Shown here: piece by piece, positions 1-9,392 of the stretch | Numbering within the stretch: position 1 is the first letter of the stretch | Layout: the number at the start of each line of letters is the position of its first letter | Assembly (NCBI RefSeq): GCF_030811535.1 | Contig: NZ_JAUSQX010000001.1 | Location: 1,426,001-1,490,000, forward strand | DNA length: 64,000 nt | Reading direction: 5' to 3' | From: Trueperella bonasi | Lineage (GTDB): Bacteria; Actinomycetota; Actinomycetes; Actinomycetales; Actinomycetaceae | Position numbers and translations under genes: made by a program | Notes under the pieces: model-generated | What the model saw: the letters and a program-made list of their open reading frames with translations, nothing else | Databases searched by the model: none | Told to the model about the DNA's origin: nothing

Positions 1-1485
1 CGACGACGGGCGTTCCAAACGCTCTTGGAACCATGCACGCTGGGTGGGGTCTTGAATGTGCATGTACTCGATGCCAACCGTCCGGCAGTAAGCATCGCGC
101 AACTGGCCTAAAATCTGGCGCAAAGTTAGGTTGCTTGTGCCCGCGAAGCCGCCGGTTGGGAAGGGGCGATCTAAATCCCACAGGGTGAGCCCGTAGGAAG
201 AAATCTCCAGGTCCGGGTGGCGGCGCGGGTGGAAGGAGAGCGGATCGGTGTCCGCAATCAAATGCCCGCGTGAGCGGTATGCGTGGATGAGTTCCGCGAT
301 CCGCGCGGGTTTGCCAAGCTCGCGTTCGGCGTCGTATTCGACGTCTCTTTCCCACGTAATTGGCGTGTATGGAATGCGGAGCGAGAGGTATACGCGCTCG
401 TAAAAGCCATCGAGGCCCAGCAGTTTTTCTTCCAGGAGGCGTAAGAAACGCCCGGAGGTCGCGCCCTGAATGACTCGGTGATCGTAGGTTGATCCAATGT
501 GTACAACTTTCGATACGCCAAGGCGGGCGAGCTGCTCGTCGGCCGCGCCCTGGAATCCTGCCGGATAAGTCATCGAGCCGACACCGACGATCAGCCCTTG
601 ACCATTCATCAGTCGCGGAATCGAGTGCGTTGTGCCAAGGCCGCCGGGATTGGTGAGGGTGGCGGTCGTTCCTTGGTAATCCTCGATCGTGAGCTTGTTG
701 TCTCGTCCGCGAGCGACCATCTCCTCGTATGCGGACACGAACTCGGAGAAAGTTTTTGTTTCCGCGGCTTTGATGGATGGCACGACGAGCGTGCGGCTGC
801 CGTCGGGTTTCACGACGTCGATAGCCAGGCCGAGGTTCACGTGCTTCGGCTTGACGAAGGCGGGCTTGCCGTCTTCTAGGGAATAGGAAACATTCATTTC
901 CGGCATTTGCGCGAGTGCTTCAACCATGGCGTATGCGATCAGGTGGGTGAAGGAAATTTTTCCGCCGCGCGTTGCTGCAAGATATTTGTTAACGACGATC
1001 CGATTGTCGAACATGACTCGGGCGGGTAATTCGCGGATTGATGTCGCTGTAGGGATTGTCAGCGATGCGTCCATATTCTTGGCAAGGCCGCGGTCACCGC
1101 CTTTAAGTATCGTGACATCCTTGTCAGCCGGGTTGAGATCGGCGGGAGCTTGAGTGGGGGCGAGGTTGTAGGTTTTGGCATACGGGGTTAGTGCCGGTTG
1201 CGCTCCCACCCGCGGCTGGGGCGGAAGATCTGAGCGAGTGACGTTCGTCGACGGCGTCGATGCTCGATCCGCGCTTGAGTGCACTTTACGCTGTGCCGCG
1301 CTGACGCCCTGCGGCTCACGAGTTTCCATCCCGTTCGGGTGTGGTTTGCGGCCCTGTTCCTTCCAGGTGCCAAACATCTCCGCCCACTGTGGTCCGACTC
1401 CCTCATTCCCATCGAGGTACGCGGCGTAGAGATCTTCCACAAAGCCTTGGTTCGGTCCAAAATTATCGGAGTTCGTTGACGACAC
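1..1485 (-). CDS. kgd: Multifunctional 2-oxoglutarate metabolism enzyme (decarboxylase/dehydrogenase E1-E2), N-terminal part
   Basis: Actinobacterial fusion of an E2-type acyltransferase domain to a thiamine-dependent 2-oxoglutarate decarboxylase/dehydrogenase E1, acting in the TCA cycle. The first 495 residues are visible and the gene runs off the left edge. It opens with a peripheral-subunit-type segment (FGPNQGFVEDLYAAYLDG), a Pro/Ala-rich linker to about residue 110, then the acyltransferase core with the active-site motif STYDHRVIQGA near base 480, and enters the E1 domain (ARIAELIHAYRSRGHL). The start is a GTG at 1485, chosen because a GTGAGG ribosome site lies just upstream and homology begins there. 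Divergent from the CBS-domain gene to the right. The identification is firm; the E1 thiamine-binding half cannot be seen. Confidence 0.95.
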   Translation of the reverse strand, partial: MSSTNSDNFGPNQGFVEDLYAAYLDGNEGVGPQWAEMFGTWKEQGRKPHPNGMETREPQGVSAAQRKVHSSADRASTPSTNVTRSDLPPQPRVGAQPALTPYAKTYNLAPTQAPADLNPADKDVTILKGGDRGLAKNMDASLTIPTATSIRELPARVMFDNRIVVNKYLAATRGGKISFTHLIAYAMVEALAQMPEMNVSYSLEDGKPAFVKPKHVNLGLAIDVVKPDGSRTLVVPSIKAAETKTFSEFVSAYEEMVARGRDNKLTIEDYQGTTATLTNPGGLGTTHSIPRLMNGQGLIVGVGSMTYPAGFQGAADEQLARLGVSKVVHIGSTYDHRVIQGATSGRFLRLLEEKLLGLDGFYERVYLSLRIPYTPITWERDVEYDAERELGKPARIAELIHAYRSRGHLIADTDPLSFHPRRHPDLEISSYGLTLWDLDRPFPTGGFAGTSNLTLRQILGQLRDAYCRTVGIEYMHIQDPTQRAWFQERLERPSS

Positions 1486-1675
1486 TGTCTTGCCTCACTT
1501 TTCATAAAAGAAATGACCGATTCCCAGTTTAGTGATGTTCGCCTCCAAACATGTGGTCAGGAGGTGAAATAGGGCCAAAATTCGACCGTGAACACGCGCT
1601 ATGGTCTCTTATCGTCAAGATGAATTCATCGATGTGTCAAGACTTTCTATTGAGTCGTCAGCTGCGTGGGTTAAC

Positions 1676-3022
1676 ATGGGCGCATGGAAGGACGACAACG
1701 TAGGGGATGCCTTGGCAACTGATGTAATTTTGCTGGGCATCGGCCTCATTCTGATCTGTGGAAACGCACTTTTCGTCGCTGCCGAGTTTTCGCTCGTTGC
1801 ACTTGATCCGGCCACGATTGATGATCGGGCTCGAAGCGGTGACTCCAAAGCGCAGTCTGTCAACAAAGCACTGCACAATCTGTCATTGCAGCTTTCCTCG
1901 TGTCAGGTGGGCATTACACTGACCACCATCCTCTTGGGCTACGTTGCGCAAGCGCCACTCCAGCACATGTTTGAGCAATTGTTTAATGACCGCGGCATGG
2001 CCAGCGCGGCTGCGATTGGTACGGCTGCAACCGTGGCCTTCGTCATGACAAATTTGGCTTCAATGCTGTTTGGCGAGCTCATCCCGAAGAACATGGCGCT
2101 TGCGGAGCCGCTTAATACGGCAGCTATCGTATCCTGGCCGCTACGCGCCTTTACTACAGTTTTCAAGCCGCTAATTGTGGTCCTCAATGAGACGGCCAAC
2201 TGGATTTTACGCCGGTTTGGTATTGAGCCGGCCGATGAACTTTCCGGTGCTCGATCGGCCACCGAGCTATCGGCTCTTGTGCGGCGTTCAGCAGACGAAG
2301 GCACACTGGACGTTTCCACAGCGCGCCTCCTGGTCCGCTCAATCGACATCGGTGCGCTGACGGCCGTCGATGTGATGACCGACCGCACCCAGGCAAGCGT
2401 GCTTCCCGCCGATGCTACTGCGGCCGACGTCGTCGCGCTGGCCCGGGAAACCGGGCATTCGCGCTTTCCCGTCATCGGGGAAGATATGGACGATATTCGT
2501 GGCTTCGTCCACTTGCGCAGGGCCATTGCGGTGCCCTATGAATCTCGGGCGGAGGTGCCTGTGACCTCGTCGTCGTTGCTTGTGGAAGCGACGCAGGTGC
2601 CCGAAACAATCGAACTTGCTCCGCTGCTGATCCAGCTGCGCTCCGAAGGTTTGCAGATGGCAATTGTCGTCGACGAATACGGCGGTACATCGGGGCTGGT
2701 AACCCTGGAGGACGCCGTCGAGGAAATCGTTGGCGACGTTGCAGATGAGCATGATCGCCGCCGGGCTCGCACGCGGATCGTGGCCGGTGGGGACTGGATG
2801 ATTCCGGGATCCATGCGCCCTGATGAAGTGTCCAGGGAGCTCGGGCTCGATATTCCCGATGATGGGCCGTGGGAAACGGTGGGCGGTTGGATGATGGCAA
2901 AACTTGGCAGAATGCCCGAAGTGGGCGATGAATGCGTAGAGGGTAACGTGCGAGCCGTGGTGGAGACCATGAACGGGCGGCGTATCGAGCAGGTCCGCGT
3001 GTCTGGGGTTGATGAGGCATGA
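1676..3022 (+). CDS. CorC/HlyC-family membrane protein (DUF21 + CBS pair + transporter-associated domain)
   Basis: Probable divalent-cation (Mg/Co) efflux or homeostasis protein of the hemolysin C/CorC family. An N-terminal DUF21 domain with several membrane helices (for example VILLGIGLILICGNALFVAA) carries the family signatures FVAAEFSLVALD and SSCQVGITLTTILLGY. It is followed by two CBS motifs (about residues 220-345, including the MAIVVDEYGGTSGLVTLEDA signature) and a C-terminal CorC_HlyC domain. Start uncertain: ATG 1676 is used here; an ATG at 1601 lacks a ribosome site, while a TTG at 1712 has a good AGGGG site and would also leave an intact first helix. Its ATGA stop/start overlap with the next CBS gene implies co-expression and probably a heteromeric pair. 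The exact substrate cannot be told from sequence. Confidence 0.9.
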   Translation: MGAWKDDNVGDALATDVILLGIGLILICGNALFVAAEFSLVALDPATIDDRARSGDSKAQSVNKALHNLSLQLSSCQVGITLTTILLGYVAQAPLQHMFEQLFNDRGMASAAAIGTAATVAFVMTNLASMLFGELIPKNMALAEPLNTAAIVSWPLRAFTTVFKPLIVVLNETANWILRRFGIEPADELSGARSATELSALVRRSADEGTLDVSTARLLVRSIDIGALTAVDVMTDRTQASVLPADATAADVVALARETGHSRFPVIGEDMDDIRGFVHLRRAIAVPYESRAEVPVTSSSLLVEATQVPETIELAPLLIQLRSEGLQMAIVVDEYGGTSGLVTLEDAVEEIVGDVADEHDRRRARTRIVAGGDWMIPGSMRPDEVSRELGLDIPDDGPWETVGGWMMAKLGRMPEVGDECVEGNVRAVVETMNGRRIEQVRVSGVDEA

Positions 3023-4047
3023 GTATTGGAACTGCGCTTATTGTGACGGGCGTGCTGCTGGCGATTAACGCCTTCTTCGTGGGTGCGGAGTTCTCGGTCA
3101 TGGGTGCGCGGCGCTCGCGGGTAGAGCCGCTTGCTGAGCAGGGGAAGAAAACGGCGCAAATAACGCTCTACGCACTCGAGAATGTGACCTTGATGCTTGC
3201 CACGTGCCAGCTTGGGATCACAGTCTGCTCGGTTGCACTCGGTGCCATCTCAGAGCCGGCTATCGCGCATTGGATTGAAGGTCCGCTTGCGGCGGTTGGT
3301 GTTCCTGAAGGAATGGTCCATCCCATCGCGATCGTGATAGCTCTTGTGCTGGTGGTCTACCTACACGTGGTGCTGGGGGAGATGGTTCCAAAGAATCTGG
3401 CGGTGACCACTCCCGAAAAGGTGTCCTACGTGCTCGTGCCACCGCTGGTTGCTATTTCGAAGCTGCTTTTGCCGATTGTGCACTCGCTTAACTGGTTCGC
3501 GAATCGGATTATTTCGCTTCTTGGATTTGAACCTAAGGATGAAGTCGGAGCGGCATTTACGGTCGACGAAGTGGCCTCAATTGTTGACGCTTCGAAGAAG
3601 GCGGGCGTGCTCGATGCCGACGTTGGTCTGATTTCTTCGGCCTTGGAGTTCACCGAATACAGCGCGGGCGATCTGATGGTTCCGATTGCGGATTTGACCA
3701 CGGTTAGTCCGTTAACCACTCCGGCCGAAGTGGAACTGGAAATTGCTCGCACCGGCTTTTCTCGATACCCCGTCAAGGTGCAAGATGAACTCGTTGGCTA
3801 CATCCATTTAAAGGACATTATTGATATCTCGGCCAGCCGGCGTGAGGAGCCGATCGCGCCGTGGAAGATTCGAAAAATGTCGCTTGTTGATTCCTCTGAC
3901 GAAGTTGAATCCGCGCTACGCTCGATGCAAAAAGATGGCACACATCTTGCGGCCGTCTCAGTGAATGGAGCCGTGGAGGGGGTCTTGTTTTTGGAGGACA
4001 TTCTCGAAGAGCTCGTGGGTGAAGTCCGCGACGCTATGCAAAAGTAG
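3019..4047 (+). CDS. CorC/HlyC-family membrane protein, second paralogue
   Basis: Shorter partner (342 residues) of the preceding CBS protein, same family. DUF21 membrane domain with INAFFVGAEFSVMGARRS and LATCQLGITVCSVALGA signatures, a helix near residues 95-120 (IAIVIALVLVVYLHVVLGEM), then two CBS motifs (DLMVPIADLTTV; LAAVSVNGAVEGVLFLEDIL). It stops soon after the second CBS motif, so it lacks most of the C-terminal CorC_HlyC domain of its neighbour; this length is common for the second gene of such pairs. Start ATG overlaps the upstream stop (ATGA), showing translational coupling. Role inferred: ion homeostasis at the cytoplasmic membrane. Confidence 0.9.
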   Translation: MSIGTALIVTGVLLAINAFFVGAEFSVMGARRSRVEPLAEQGKKTAQITLYALENVTLMLATCQLGITVCSVALGAISEPAIAHWIEGPLAAVGVPEGMVHPIAIVIALVLVVYLHVVLGEMVPKNLAVTTPEKVSYVLVPPLVAISKLLLPIVHSLNWFANRIISLLGFEPKDEVGAAFTVDEVASIVDASKKAGVLDADVGLISSALEFTEYSAGDLMVPIADLTTVSPLTTPAEVELEIARTGFSRYPVKVQDELVGYIHLKDIIDISASRREEPIAPWKIRKMSLVDSSDEVESALRSMQKDGTHLAAVSVNGAVEGVLFLEDILEELVGEVRDAMQK

Positions 4048-4229
4048 CCGGCGTGCTGCTCTTCTCAAGCCGATGTGTGGGGCGCACATGACGCGATTCA
4101 CAGCCCGACAAGCCCCGAAATCTCGGGCGAGGTAGCGCAAATGTTATCAAACCGTTACCATTTAACTTGTGCGATACGCAGGCCTACTGCGTCACCGATT
4201 TCTCACTGAGCTTTAGGAAGGGGGCGAGG

Positions 4230-5276
4230 TTGTCCCAAGATACGCCAGGGTCTGAGCGTGTGGATGATCCAACGGCTCTTCCTTCGCGCAGGCAACTGCG
4301 CCTTCAGCGTGAGGCTGCGCAGCGTGCGAAAGAGTGCTCGGGCACGGCCGAATCAGTTTCGGCGGCGCTGTCTTCCACTGTTGAAGACGAGACGCCGACA
4401 GCCGAAATTCCGCCGCTCAAGCGATCCACCCGAGGCGAGTCCGATGCACAGCCCCCCGCCCGCAAGCGTATTCCGGTGAGAAAACATGGCAGGGTTAAGC
4501 CCGGCAAACTCATGACGGCGCTTGCAAGCATCGCAGCCTTTGCCGTTGCGGGCACGGCCACCTCGGTTCTCACTATTTCCAATGTTGGCAATGCCCGCGC
4601 CGTTCAGGGAGCTGCAGAGCTGGAGCAGAAAGCCAGAGCGACGATCGAGCCGAGCGTGCCCGATTCGTTGAAGAAGGCAGACGGTGCAGCTGACTCAGCT
4701 CGTTATCGCGATCTCGAACGGGAATTGGCCGGCGCGAGCGTCCAGTGCGATATTCGTAGCGGTGCCAATTCGCTGGTATCCGCGTTTGTTGAGGACGAAA
4801 ACGTCGTGATCGATCCTATGCGTGCCGGCTCTTACCGCCTGTCGTCTAGCTTTGGTTGGCGTTACGATCCGTTTACTTACCTGCCTTCGCGCCATTTGGG
4901 TGAAGATTACGCCGCGCCGGTTGGCACGCCGATCTACGCGATTGCAAACGGTACAGTCGTCCACGCGGGCGAAGGCATTGATGGCCGTTCGTCGAACCTG
5001 ATCGTGATTGCCCACGAGATCAACGGTGAAAAGTACACCTCGTGGTACGTGCATATGTACGACGACGGGGTTCACGTTGAAGCTGGCGATCAGGTGCGGG
5101 TCGGTCAACATATCGGTGATGTCGGTTCAAACGGTAGGTCGACGGGGCCACACTTGCATTTCGAAATCCATTCGGGCCATGAACTCATTTTGGAAGACGG
5201 TTCAACGGACAACGTGCTCAATCCGCTCGAAACCCTTGCAGAGCTTGGCTCTATTGACGTTTCTGAAATTTGCTAA
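4230..5276 (+). CDS. M23-family peptidase (LytM-type murein endopeptidase)
   Basis: Predicted membrane-anchored zinc peptidase that trims peptidoglycan cross-links or regulates cell-wall hydrolysis. A basic, disordered cytosolic N-terminus (~80 residues) precedes one signal-anchor helix (LMTALASIAAFAVAGTA), a linker, and a C-terminal M23 domain. The LytM metal ligands are visible: H and D of RHLGEDYAAP and the HLHFEIH motif, with TSWYVHMYDD between. The start is a TTG at 4230 preceded by a very strong AGGAAGGGGG ribosome site; an upstream ATG at 4167 has none and would add unrelated residues. The gene stands alone. Confident in family; the bond cleaved is not predictable. Confidence 0.9.
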   Translation: MSQDTPGSERVDDPTALPSRRQLRLQREAAQRAKECSGTAESVSAALSSTVEDETPTAEIPPLKRSTRGESDAQPPARKRIPVRKHGRVKPGKLMTALASIAAFAVAGTATSVLTISNVGNARAVQGAAELEQKARATIEPSVPDSLKKADGAADSARYRDLERELAGASVQCDIRSGANSLVSAFVEDENVVIDPMRAGSYRLSSSFGWRYDPFTYLPSRHLGEDYAAPVGTPIYAIANGTVVHAGEGIDGRSSNLIVIAHEINGEKYTSWYVHMYDDGVHVEAGDQVRVGQHIGDVGSNGRSTGPHLHFEIHSGHELILEDGSTDNVLNPLETLAELGSIDVSEIC

Positions 5277-5323
5277 GTTCCAAGGGCAGACTTCACCGCT
5301 AAGTGCTTTGCTAGGCTGGTTCA

Positions 5324-6118
5324 ATGGCTGGTGTACGCTTGTGGAAGATAGGTGACCGCCCCGTAGTTCTTGCCCACCGTGGCGGTGGAAATGAAGTGCC
5401 GGAAAATTCGATCGAGGCCTTTCGAACCATGCGTGATCGGGGCTTTAATTACATTGAGACCGATTGTCACGCCACGGCAGATGGCATCGCCGTCGTCTTC
5501 CATGATCCGATTTTAGATCGCGTTACCGATGCTTCGGGAAGGATCTCCGATTGGGCTTGGGACGATTTGAGACATGTGAAAGACCACTCGGAAAATCGAA
5601 TTGTGCGCCTCGATGAACTGTTGGAAGAGTTCCCTGAAATCGTTTTTAACCTCGATGCAAAACACAATCGCGCCGTTAAACCGATGATTGAGACGATCCG
5701 GCGGGCCGACGCGATCGACCGGGTAAGTTTGGCGAGTTTTAGCGAAGCGCGCCTTGTGTACATGCGGCGGAAGTTGCCCGGAGTGCGATCATCGTTAGGA
5801 ACGTCGGCGATAGCCCGCTTGGTGATCGCGGCCAAAGCACCAAAGGGTGTGCGTACGGCGATGATCCGTGGTTTGCCCGGGCCGAAACGAGGAGTCGAAG
5901 CGGTACAGGTTCCGGAGGCTTTTAAGACGATTCACGTCGTTGATGAGGCCTTTATCGCTCTAGCTCATTCGCGCGGGCTCGCCGTGCATGTGTGGACCGT
6001 CAATGAGCGTGATGACATGGAAAAGTTACTCGACCTCGGCATTGACGGCTTGATTACCGATGAACCCACCCTCGCTCGCGAGGTTATCGACCAGCGTTTT
6101 GGGAACGGTGCCAACTGA
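5324..6118 (+). CDS. Glycerophosphodiester phosphodiesterase
   Basis: Cytoplasmic GDPD-family enzyme (264 residues) hydrolysing glycerophosphodiesters to glycerol-3-phosphate and an alcohol. The TIM-barrel signatures are present: LAHRGGGNEVPENSIEAF (catalytic His and Arg), ETDCHATADGIAVVFHDP (metal-binding Glu/Asp and second His), and the C-terminal VHVWTVNERDDMEKLLDLG-type strand with GLITDEP. There is no signal peptide, so it resembles UgpQ-like cytosolic forms rather than periplasmic GlpQ. A short tandem duplication begins across its stop codon (6110-6151). It faces the tRNA-Arg gene, which is on the opposite strand. Confidence 0.92.
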   Translation: MAGVRLWKIGDRPVVLAHRGGGNEVPENSIEAFRTMRDRGFNYIETDCHATADGIAVVFHDPILDRVTDASGRISDWAWDDLRHVKDHSENRIVRLDELLEEFPEIVFNLDAKHNRAVKPMIETIRRADAIDRVSLASFSEARLVYMRRKLPGVRSSLGTSAIARLVIAAKAPKGVRTAMIRGLPGPKRGVEAVQVPEAFKTIHVVDEAFIALAHSRGLAVHVWTVNERDDMEKLLDLGIDGLITDEPTLAREVIDQRFGNGAN

Positions 6119-6151
6119 AGCCAACTGAATGGCATGTGAAATGGCATGTGC
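6110..6151. repeat. Two adjacent short tandem duplications at the 3' end of the phosphodiesterase gene
   Basis: A 10-bp unit GCCAACTGAA occurs twice in tandem (6110-6119, 6120-6129), immediately followed by a 12-bp unit AATGGCATGTGA/C occurring twice (6128-6139, 6140-6151; one mismatch). The first unit contains the stop codon of the upstream gene. Likely replication-slippage products; no function is evident. Confidence 0.8.
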
Positions 6152-6213
6152 ACCATTTCGGCATGAAAATGCCCGGCATAACATTTCGTTGATATACCGG
6201 GCTAAAGTAGAAG

Positions 6214-6286
6214 TACCCCGAATAGGATTCGAACCTACGACCTTCTGCTCCGGAGGCAGACGCTCTATCCCCTGAGCTATCGGGGC
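6214..6286 (-). tRNA. tRNA-Arg (anticodon CCG)
   Basis: Seventy-three-nucleotide cloverleaf on the minus strand. The acceptor arm GCCCCGA pairs with TCGGGGT (first pair G-U); D-arm GCTCAGGGGATAGAGC; anticodon stem TCTGC/GCAGA around loop CTCCGGA with anticodon CCG; T-arm with GGTTCGAATCC. The CCA end is not encoded. It reads CGG arginine codons. It lies alone between the phosphodiesterase and lipoprotein genes; no integrated element adjoins it. Confidence 0.96.
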
Positions 6287-6428
6287 TCAGCGATTGGTTA
6301 GTCTAACACTGCGATCGGCTCCAACACGAATCTAGCCTGCACGTCTGGTGTGATTCGGAGCCCGGCATGAGAATGCTGGGACTGTTAACATGTCATTGCA
6401 CTTCCTCCAAACATCCGAAGGACAGCAC

Positions 6429-7643
6429 GTGACTCCTCGCTCTTGGCTCTCAGTAATCTTGTGCGCTATCGCCTTGATGTTTGCTGGCTGCGCGGGCAAC
6501 CCTGTGAATTCGACGACGACCAACCCAGACCGTCCAGACGTCGCCCCTGAAATCCCAACCTCTGGTTTCGTTGAACGTTCCAATCCCGGCGCATGGATTT
6601 TCAACGAATACAAGTATGCAAATGTCAGCGATTTTCGCGTGCCTGACGGGGAAGTCTTATGCGCCATTCAAGGTGATTATGCGATCACAGCCAGCGATGT
6701 CAAGCGTGAGGCGCGCGGGTGGTATTTACCCACGAAAGAGGTCGCATGGCAACGCACGGATGTCTTGTGCCCCTCCGATGGAGTCTCGCCGCAAAGAATC
6801 ACCCCGGGCGCTGTGCTTGGCACACCTAGGAGCGATCACTATTCTGGACTGCTCGTAGACTTCGCCACTGGTAAAACGCTTATTGATATTCCCGATCTGG
6901 ACCCAGAGGTGAGGGTGGCGCCCATGCCGATTGGAGTGGCCGGCGACATTCTCGTTCTGAACCTGCATGGGTCACTATACGGAATTAGTAAATCTGGAAA
7001 GCAGATGTGGGAGCTCGATGCCCCGGGGTGGACGTGGTCAAAAAACCTGATGACTGGGCACGCTTTCGGACTGAAGGATCAAGAAAACGTCATGGTAGTC
7101 AACGGGATAACCGGCCAGGTCGTGCTCGAGTCGAACGTTCCCAAAGGTCGCCCGCTAATTCAGACGGCTGGCGGTTTCATGTATCAAACTGAACCGGAGG
7201 AACCCTACACATTCGTCACACTCGACGGCACGGTTTCCACTCTGGACGAGTCGTTTTCGGGCGCGCGATACGTTCCCCTGCCAAGCGCGGGAGCGCTTTT
7301 CCCTCTCAACCTTTACCTCAATCCCGATGCGGGCCCGATTTTTGATGCCGCGGGTAATCCGGCGCAGTTCGATATCGGTCTTGGCGAATTTCAACGTGAG
7401 GGTACGAGCGAGATGCCCGAGATCGTCGCGGTAAGTGCCGATGGCAACCTCACGATAGTCGACGATTTGAACGGCCTAATTTACGCCGTCGATCGTGATG
7501 GTGACACTCTTTGGGATCTCGCCGCGTTGCGCCCTCGGGTGTGTGGCTCCTATCTTCTGGTCGAACTTGGTGTGGGCAACCATGCGATCGTGATTCCAAG
7601 CTTTTCCGGCGTCCAAGAAGATGAACCCGATGCGGAGCAATGA
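6429..7643 (+). CDS. Secreted lipoprotein with PQQ/beta-propeller-like repeats
   Basis: Predicted lipoprotein of 404 residues. The N-terminus is a lipoprotein signal peptide ending in the lipobox LMFAGC, giving a Cys near residue 20. The body is rich in repeating strands of the quinoprotein/BamB-like type (GSLYGISKSGKQMWELDAPG; LNGLIYAVDRDGDTLWDLA), suggesting a beta-propeller on the outer face of the membrane. Start chosen as the GTG at 6429 because GAAGGACAG precedes it and the signal peptide starts there; the upstream ATG at 6390 would add 13 residues without a ribosome site. Function unknown; binding of a ligand or partner protein is more likely than catalysis. Confidence 0.75.
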   Translation: MTPRSWLSVILCAIALMFAGCAGNPVNSTTTNPDRPDVAPEIPTSGFVERSNPGAWIFNEYKYANVSDFRVPDGEVLCAIQGDYAITASDVKREARGWYLPTKEVAWQRTDVLCPSDGVSPQRITPGAVLGTPRSDHYSGLLVDFATGKTLIDIPDLDPEVRVAPMPIGVAGDILVLNLHGSLYGISKSGKQMWELDAPGWTWSKNLMTGHAFGLKDQENVMVVNGITGQVVLESNVPKGRPLIQTAGGFMYQTEPEEPYTFVTLDGTVSTLDESFSGARYVPLPSAGALFPLNLYLNPDAGPIFDAAGNPAQFDIGLGEFQREGTSEMPEIVAVSADGNLTIVDDLNGLIYAVDRDGDTLWDLAALRPRVCGSYLLVELGVGNHAIVIPSFSGVQEDEPDAEQ

Positions 7644-7712
7644 CCACGGCTGTAAGGCCAATATGAGAGATGGAAGTTTGGTGGTTATCACCTGCCCGGT
7701 ACACTTTGAGCT

Positions 7713-9392
7713 ATGACTCCAGAAGAACTTTCAGCCTTTATCCACACCTGCTTGAACGAAGCGATCGTGGCGGGTGAGATCGCTCTTGATCCTTCCTCGA
7801 TTGGTGAGGTAAAGGTTGAGCGTCCGCGTAGCCGGGAGCACGGCGATTGGGCTACGAACGTTGCCATGCAGTACGCGAAGAAGGCGGGAACAAATCCGCG
7901 GGCGTTCGCGGAGATCTTGGCCAAACGAATGTGCGCGGCCGATTCGATTGCATCGGTAGACATTGCGGGCCCAGGGTTTTTGAACATCACGCTCAACACG
8001 GCTGCTGCTGGTGAGCTTGCGCGCACGATCGTCGAGTCGGGTAGTGAATACGGCCGTACGGCGGCGCTCGCGGGCTCCACGGTCAATCTTGAGTTTGTGT
8101 CGGCCAATCCGACAGGTCCGATCCATGTGGGCGGTGCGCGGTGGGCGGCCGTCGGCGATTCTTTAGCCCGAATACTTGAGGCATCGGGCGTGAGCGTTGT
8201 GCGCGAATACTATTTCAACGACCACGGAGCTCAAATCGATCGTTTTTCGGGTTCGTTACTTGCTCGCGCTCGAGGTGAAGAACCGCCGGAGGATGGGTAC
8301 GGGGGCGATTATATTGAGGAGATCGCCACTCGGGTGATCGACGGCGAGTTGGCCTCCGGGCGTCCCGATCCCAGTACGTTGCCTGACGACGAAGCGCGAG
8401 AGGTCTTTCGTGAACGCGGTGTGGCGCTCATGTTTGCTGCGATTAAGAAGGAACTGGCCGATTTCCGCGTTGAATTTGACGTGTACTTCCACGAGGATTC
8501 GCTGCACGAGTCCGGCGCGGTTGATGAGGCGATTCAAACCTTGCGGGACAAGGGCGTGATCTTTGAAGCCGATGGTGCCACCTGGATCCGCACAACGGAT
8601 TTCGGTGATGACAAGGACCGCGTGATCATCAAGTCCGACGGCGATACGGCGTATTTCGCCGGCGACATCGCCTACTATCTGGACAAGCGCCAACGAGGAG
8701 CTGACCACGTGATCATTATGCTCGGAGCCGACCACCATGGCTACGTGGGGCGCATGTACGCGATGGCCCAAGCGTTTGGTGACACGGCTGGCGTCGGCGA
8801 AAATCTTGAGATCCTGATCGGGCAGCTGGTTAACCTCGTGCGCGATGGGGAGCCGGTACGGATGTCAAAGCGGGCGGGAACGATTGTCACGCTCGGTGAT
8901 TTGGTGGACGTGGCCGACGTCGACGCCTCGCGTTATTCGCTTGTGCGCCAGGCGATGGATTCCCCCATCGATCTGGATCTGGACGTGATCACATCGCGCA
9001 CCAATGACAATCCGATCTACTACGTTCAGTACGCGCACGCGCGCACCTGCTCTGTGGATCGCAATGCGGCCGAACACGGGGTTACTCGCGATGCTTTCGA
9101 TCCGGCTCTACTGGATAGCGAGGCCGACGGCGATCTGCTCGCGGCTCTCGCCCAGTATCCAGACATTGTCACACAGGCGGCGCAGTTGCGTGAACCGCAC
9201 CGGCTTGCGCGCTATCTTGAAGATCTCGCTGGCAAATACCACTCGTGGTATGGCGTTTCGCGCGTCACCCCGCGCGCGGATGATCCGGTGACCGACGTGC
9301 ATCGCACAAGGCTCTGGCTTAATGATGCGACTGGGCAGGTTTTGCGTAACGGTCTCGCCCTGCTCGGGGTGGGAGCCCCGGAGAGGATGTAA
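7713..9392 (+). CDS. argS: Arginyl-tRNA synthetase
   Basis: Class I aminoacyl-tRNA synthetase (559 residues) charging tRNA-Arg. N-terminal Add-1 domain, then the Rossmann fold with the HIGH-type motif [14 protein letters not shown], the VRMSKRAGT motif in the KMSKS position, and a DALR anticodon-binding C-terminus ([15 protein letters not shown]). Length is normal for the family. The stop codon overlaps the lysA start (TAATG), so argS and lysA are translationally coupled, a common actinobacterial arrangement in which argS heads the lysine/threonine cluster. Confidence 0.97.
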   Translation: MTPEELSAFIHTCLNEAIVAGEIALDPSSIGEVKVERPRSREHGDWATNVAMQYAKKAGTNPRAFAEILAKRMCAADSIASVDIAGPGFLNITLNTAAAGELARTIVESGSEYGRTAALAGSTVNLEFVSANPTGPIHVGGARWAAVGDSLARILEASGVSVVREYYFNDHGAQIDRFSGSLLARARGEEPPEDGYGGDYIEEIATRVIDGELASGRPDPSTLPDDEAREVFRERGVALMFAAIKKELADFRVEFDVYFHEDSLHESGAVDEAIQTLRDKGVIFEADGATWIRTTDFGDDKDRVIIKSDGDTAYFAGDIAYYLDKRQRGADHVIIMLGADHHGYVGRMYAMAQAFGDTAGVGENLEILIGQLVNLVRDGEPVRMSKRAGTIVTLGDLVDVADVDASRYSLVRQAMDSPIDLDLDVITSRTNDNPIYYVQYAHARTCSVDRNAAEHGVTRDAFDPALLDSEADGDLLAALAQYPDIVTQAAQLREPHRLARYLEDLAGKYHSWYGVSRVTPRADDPVTDVHRTRLWLNDATGQVLRNGLALLGVGAPERM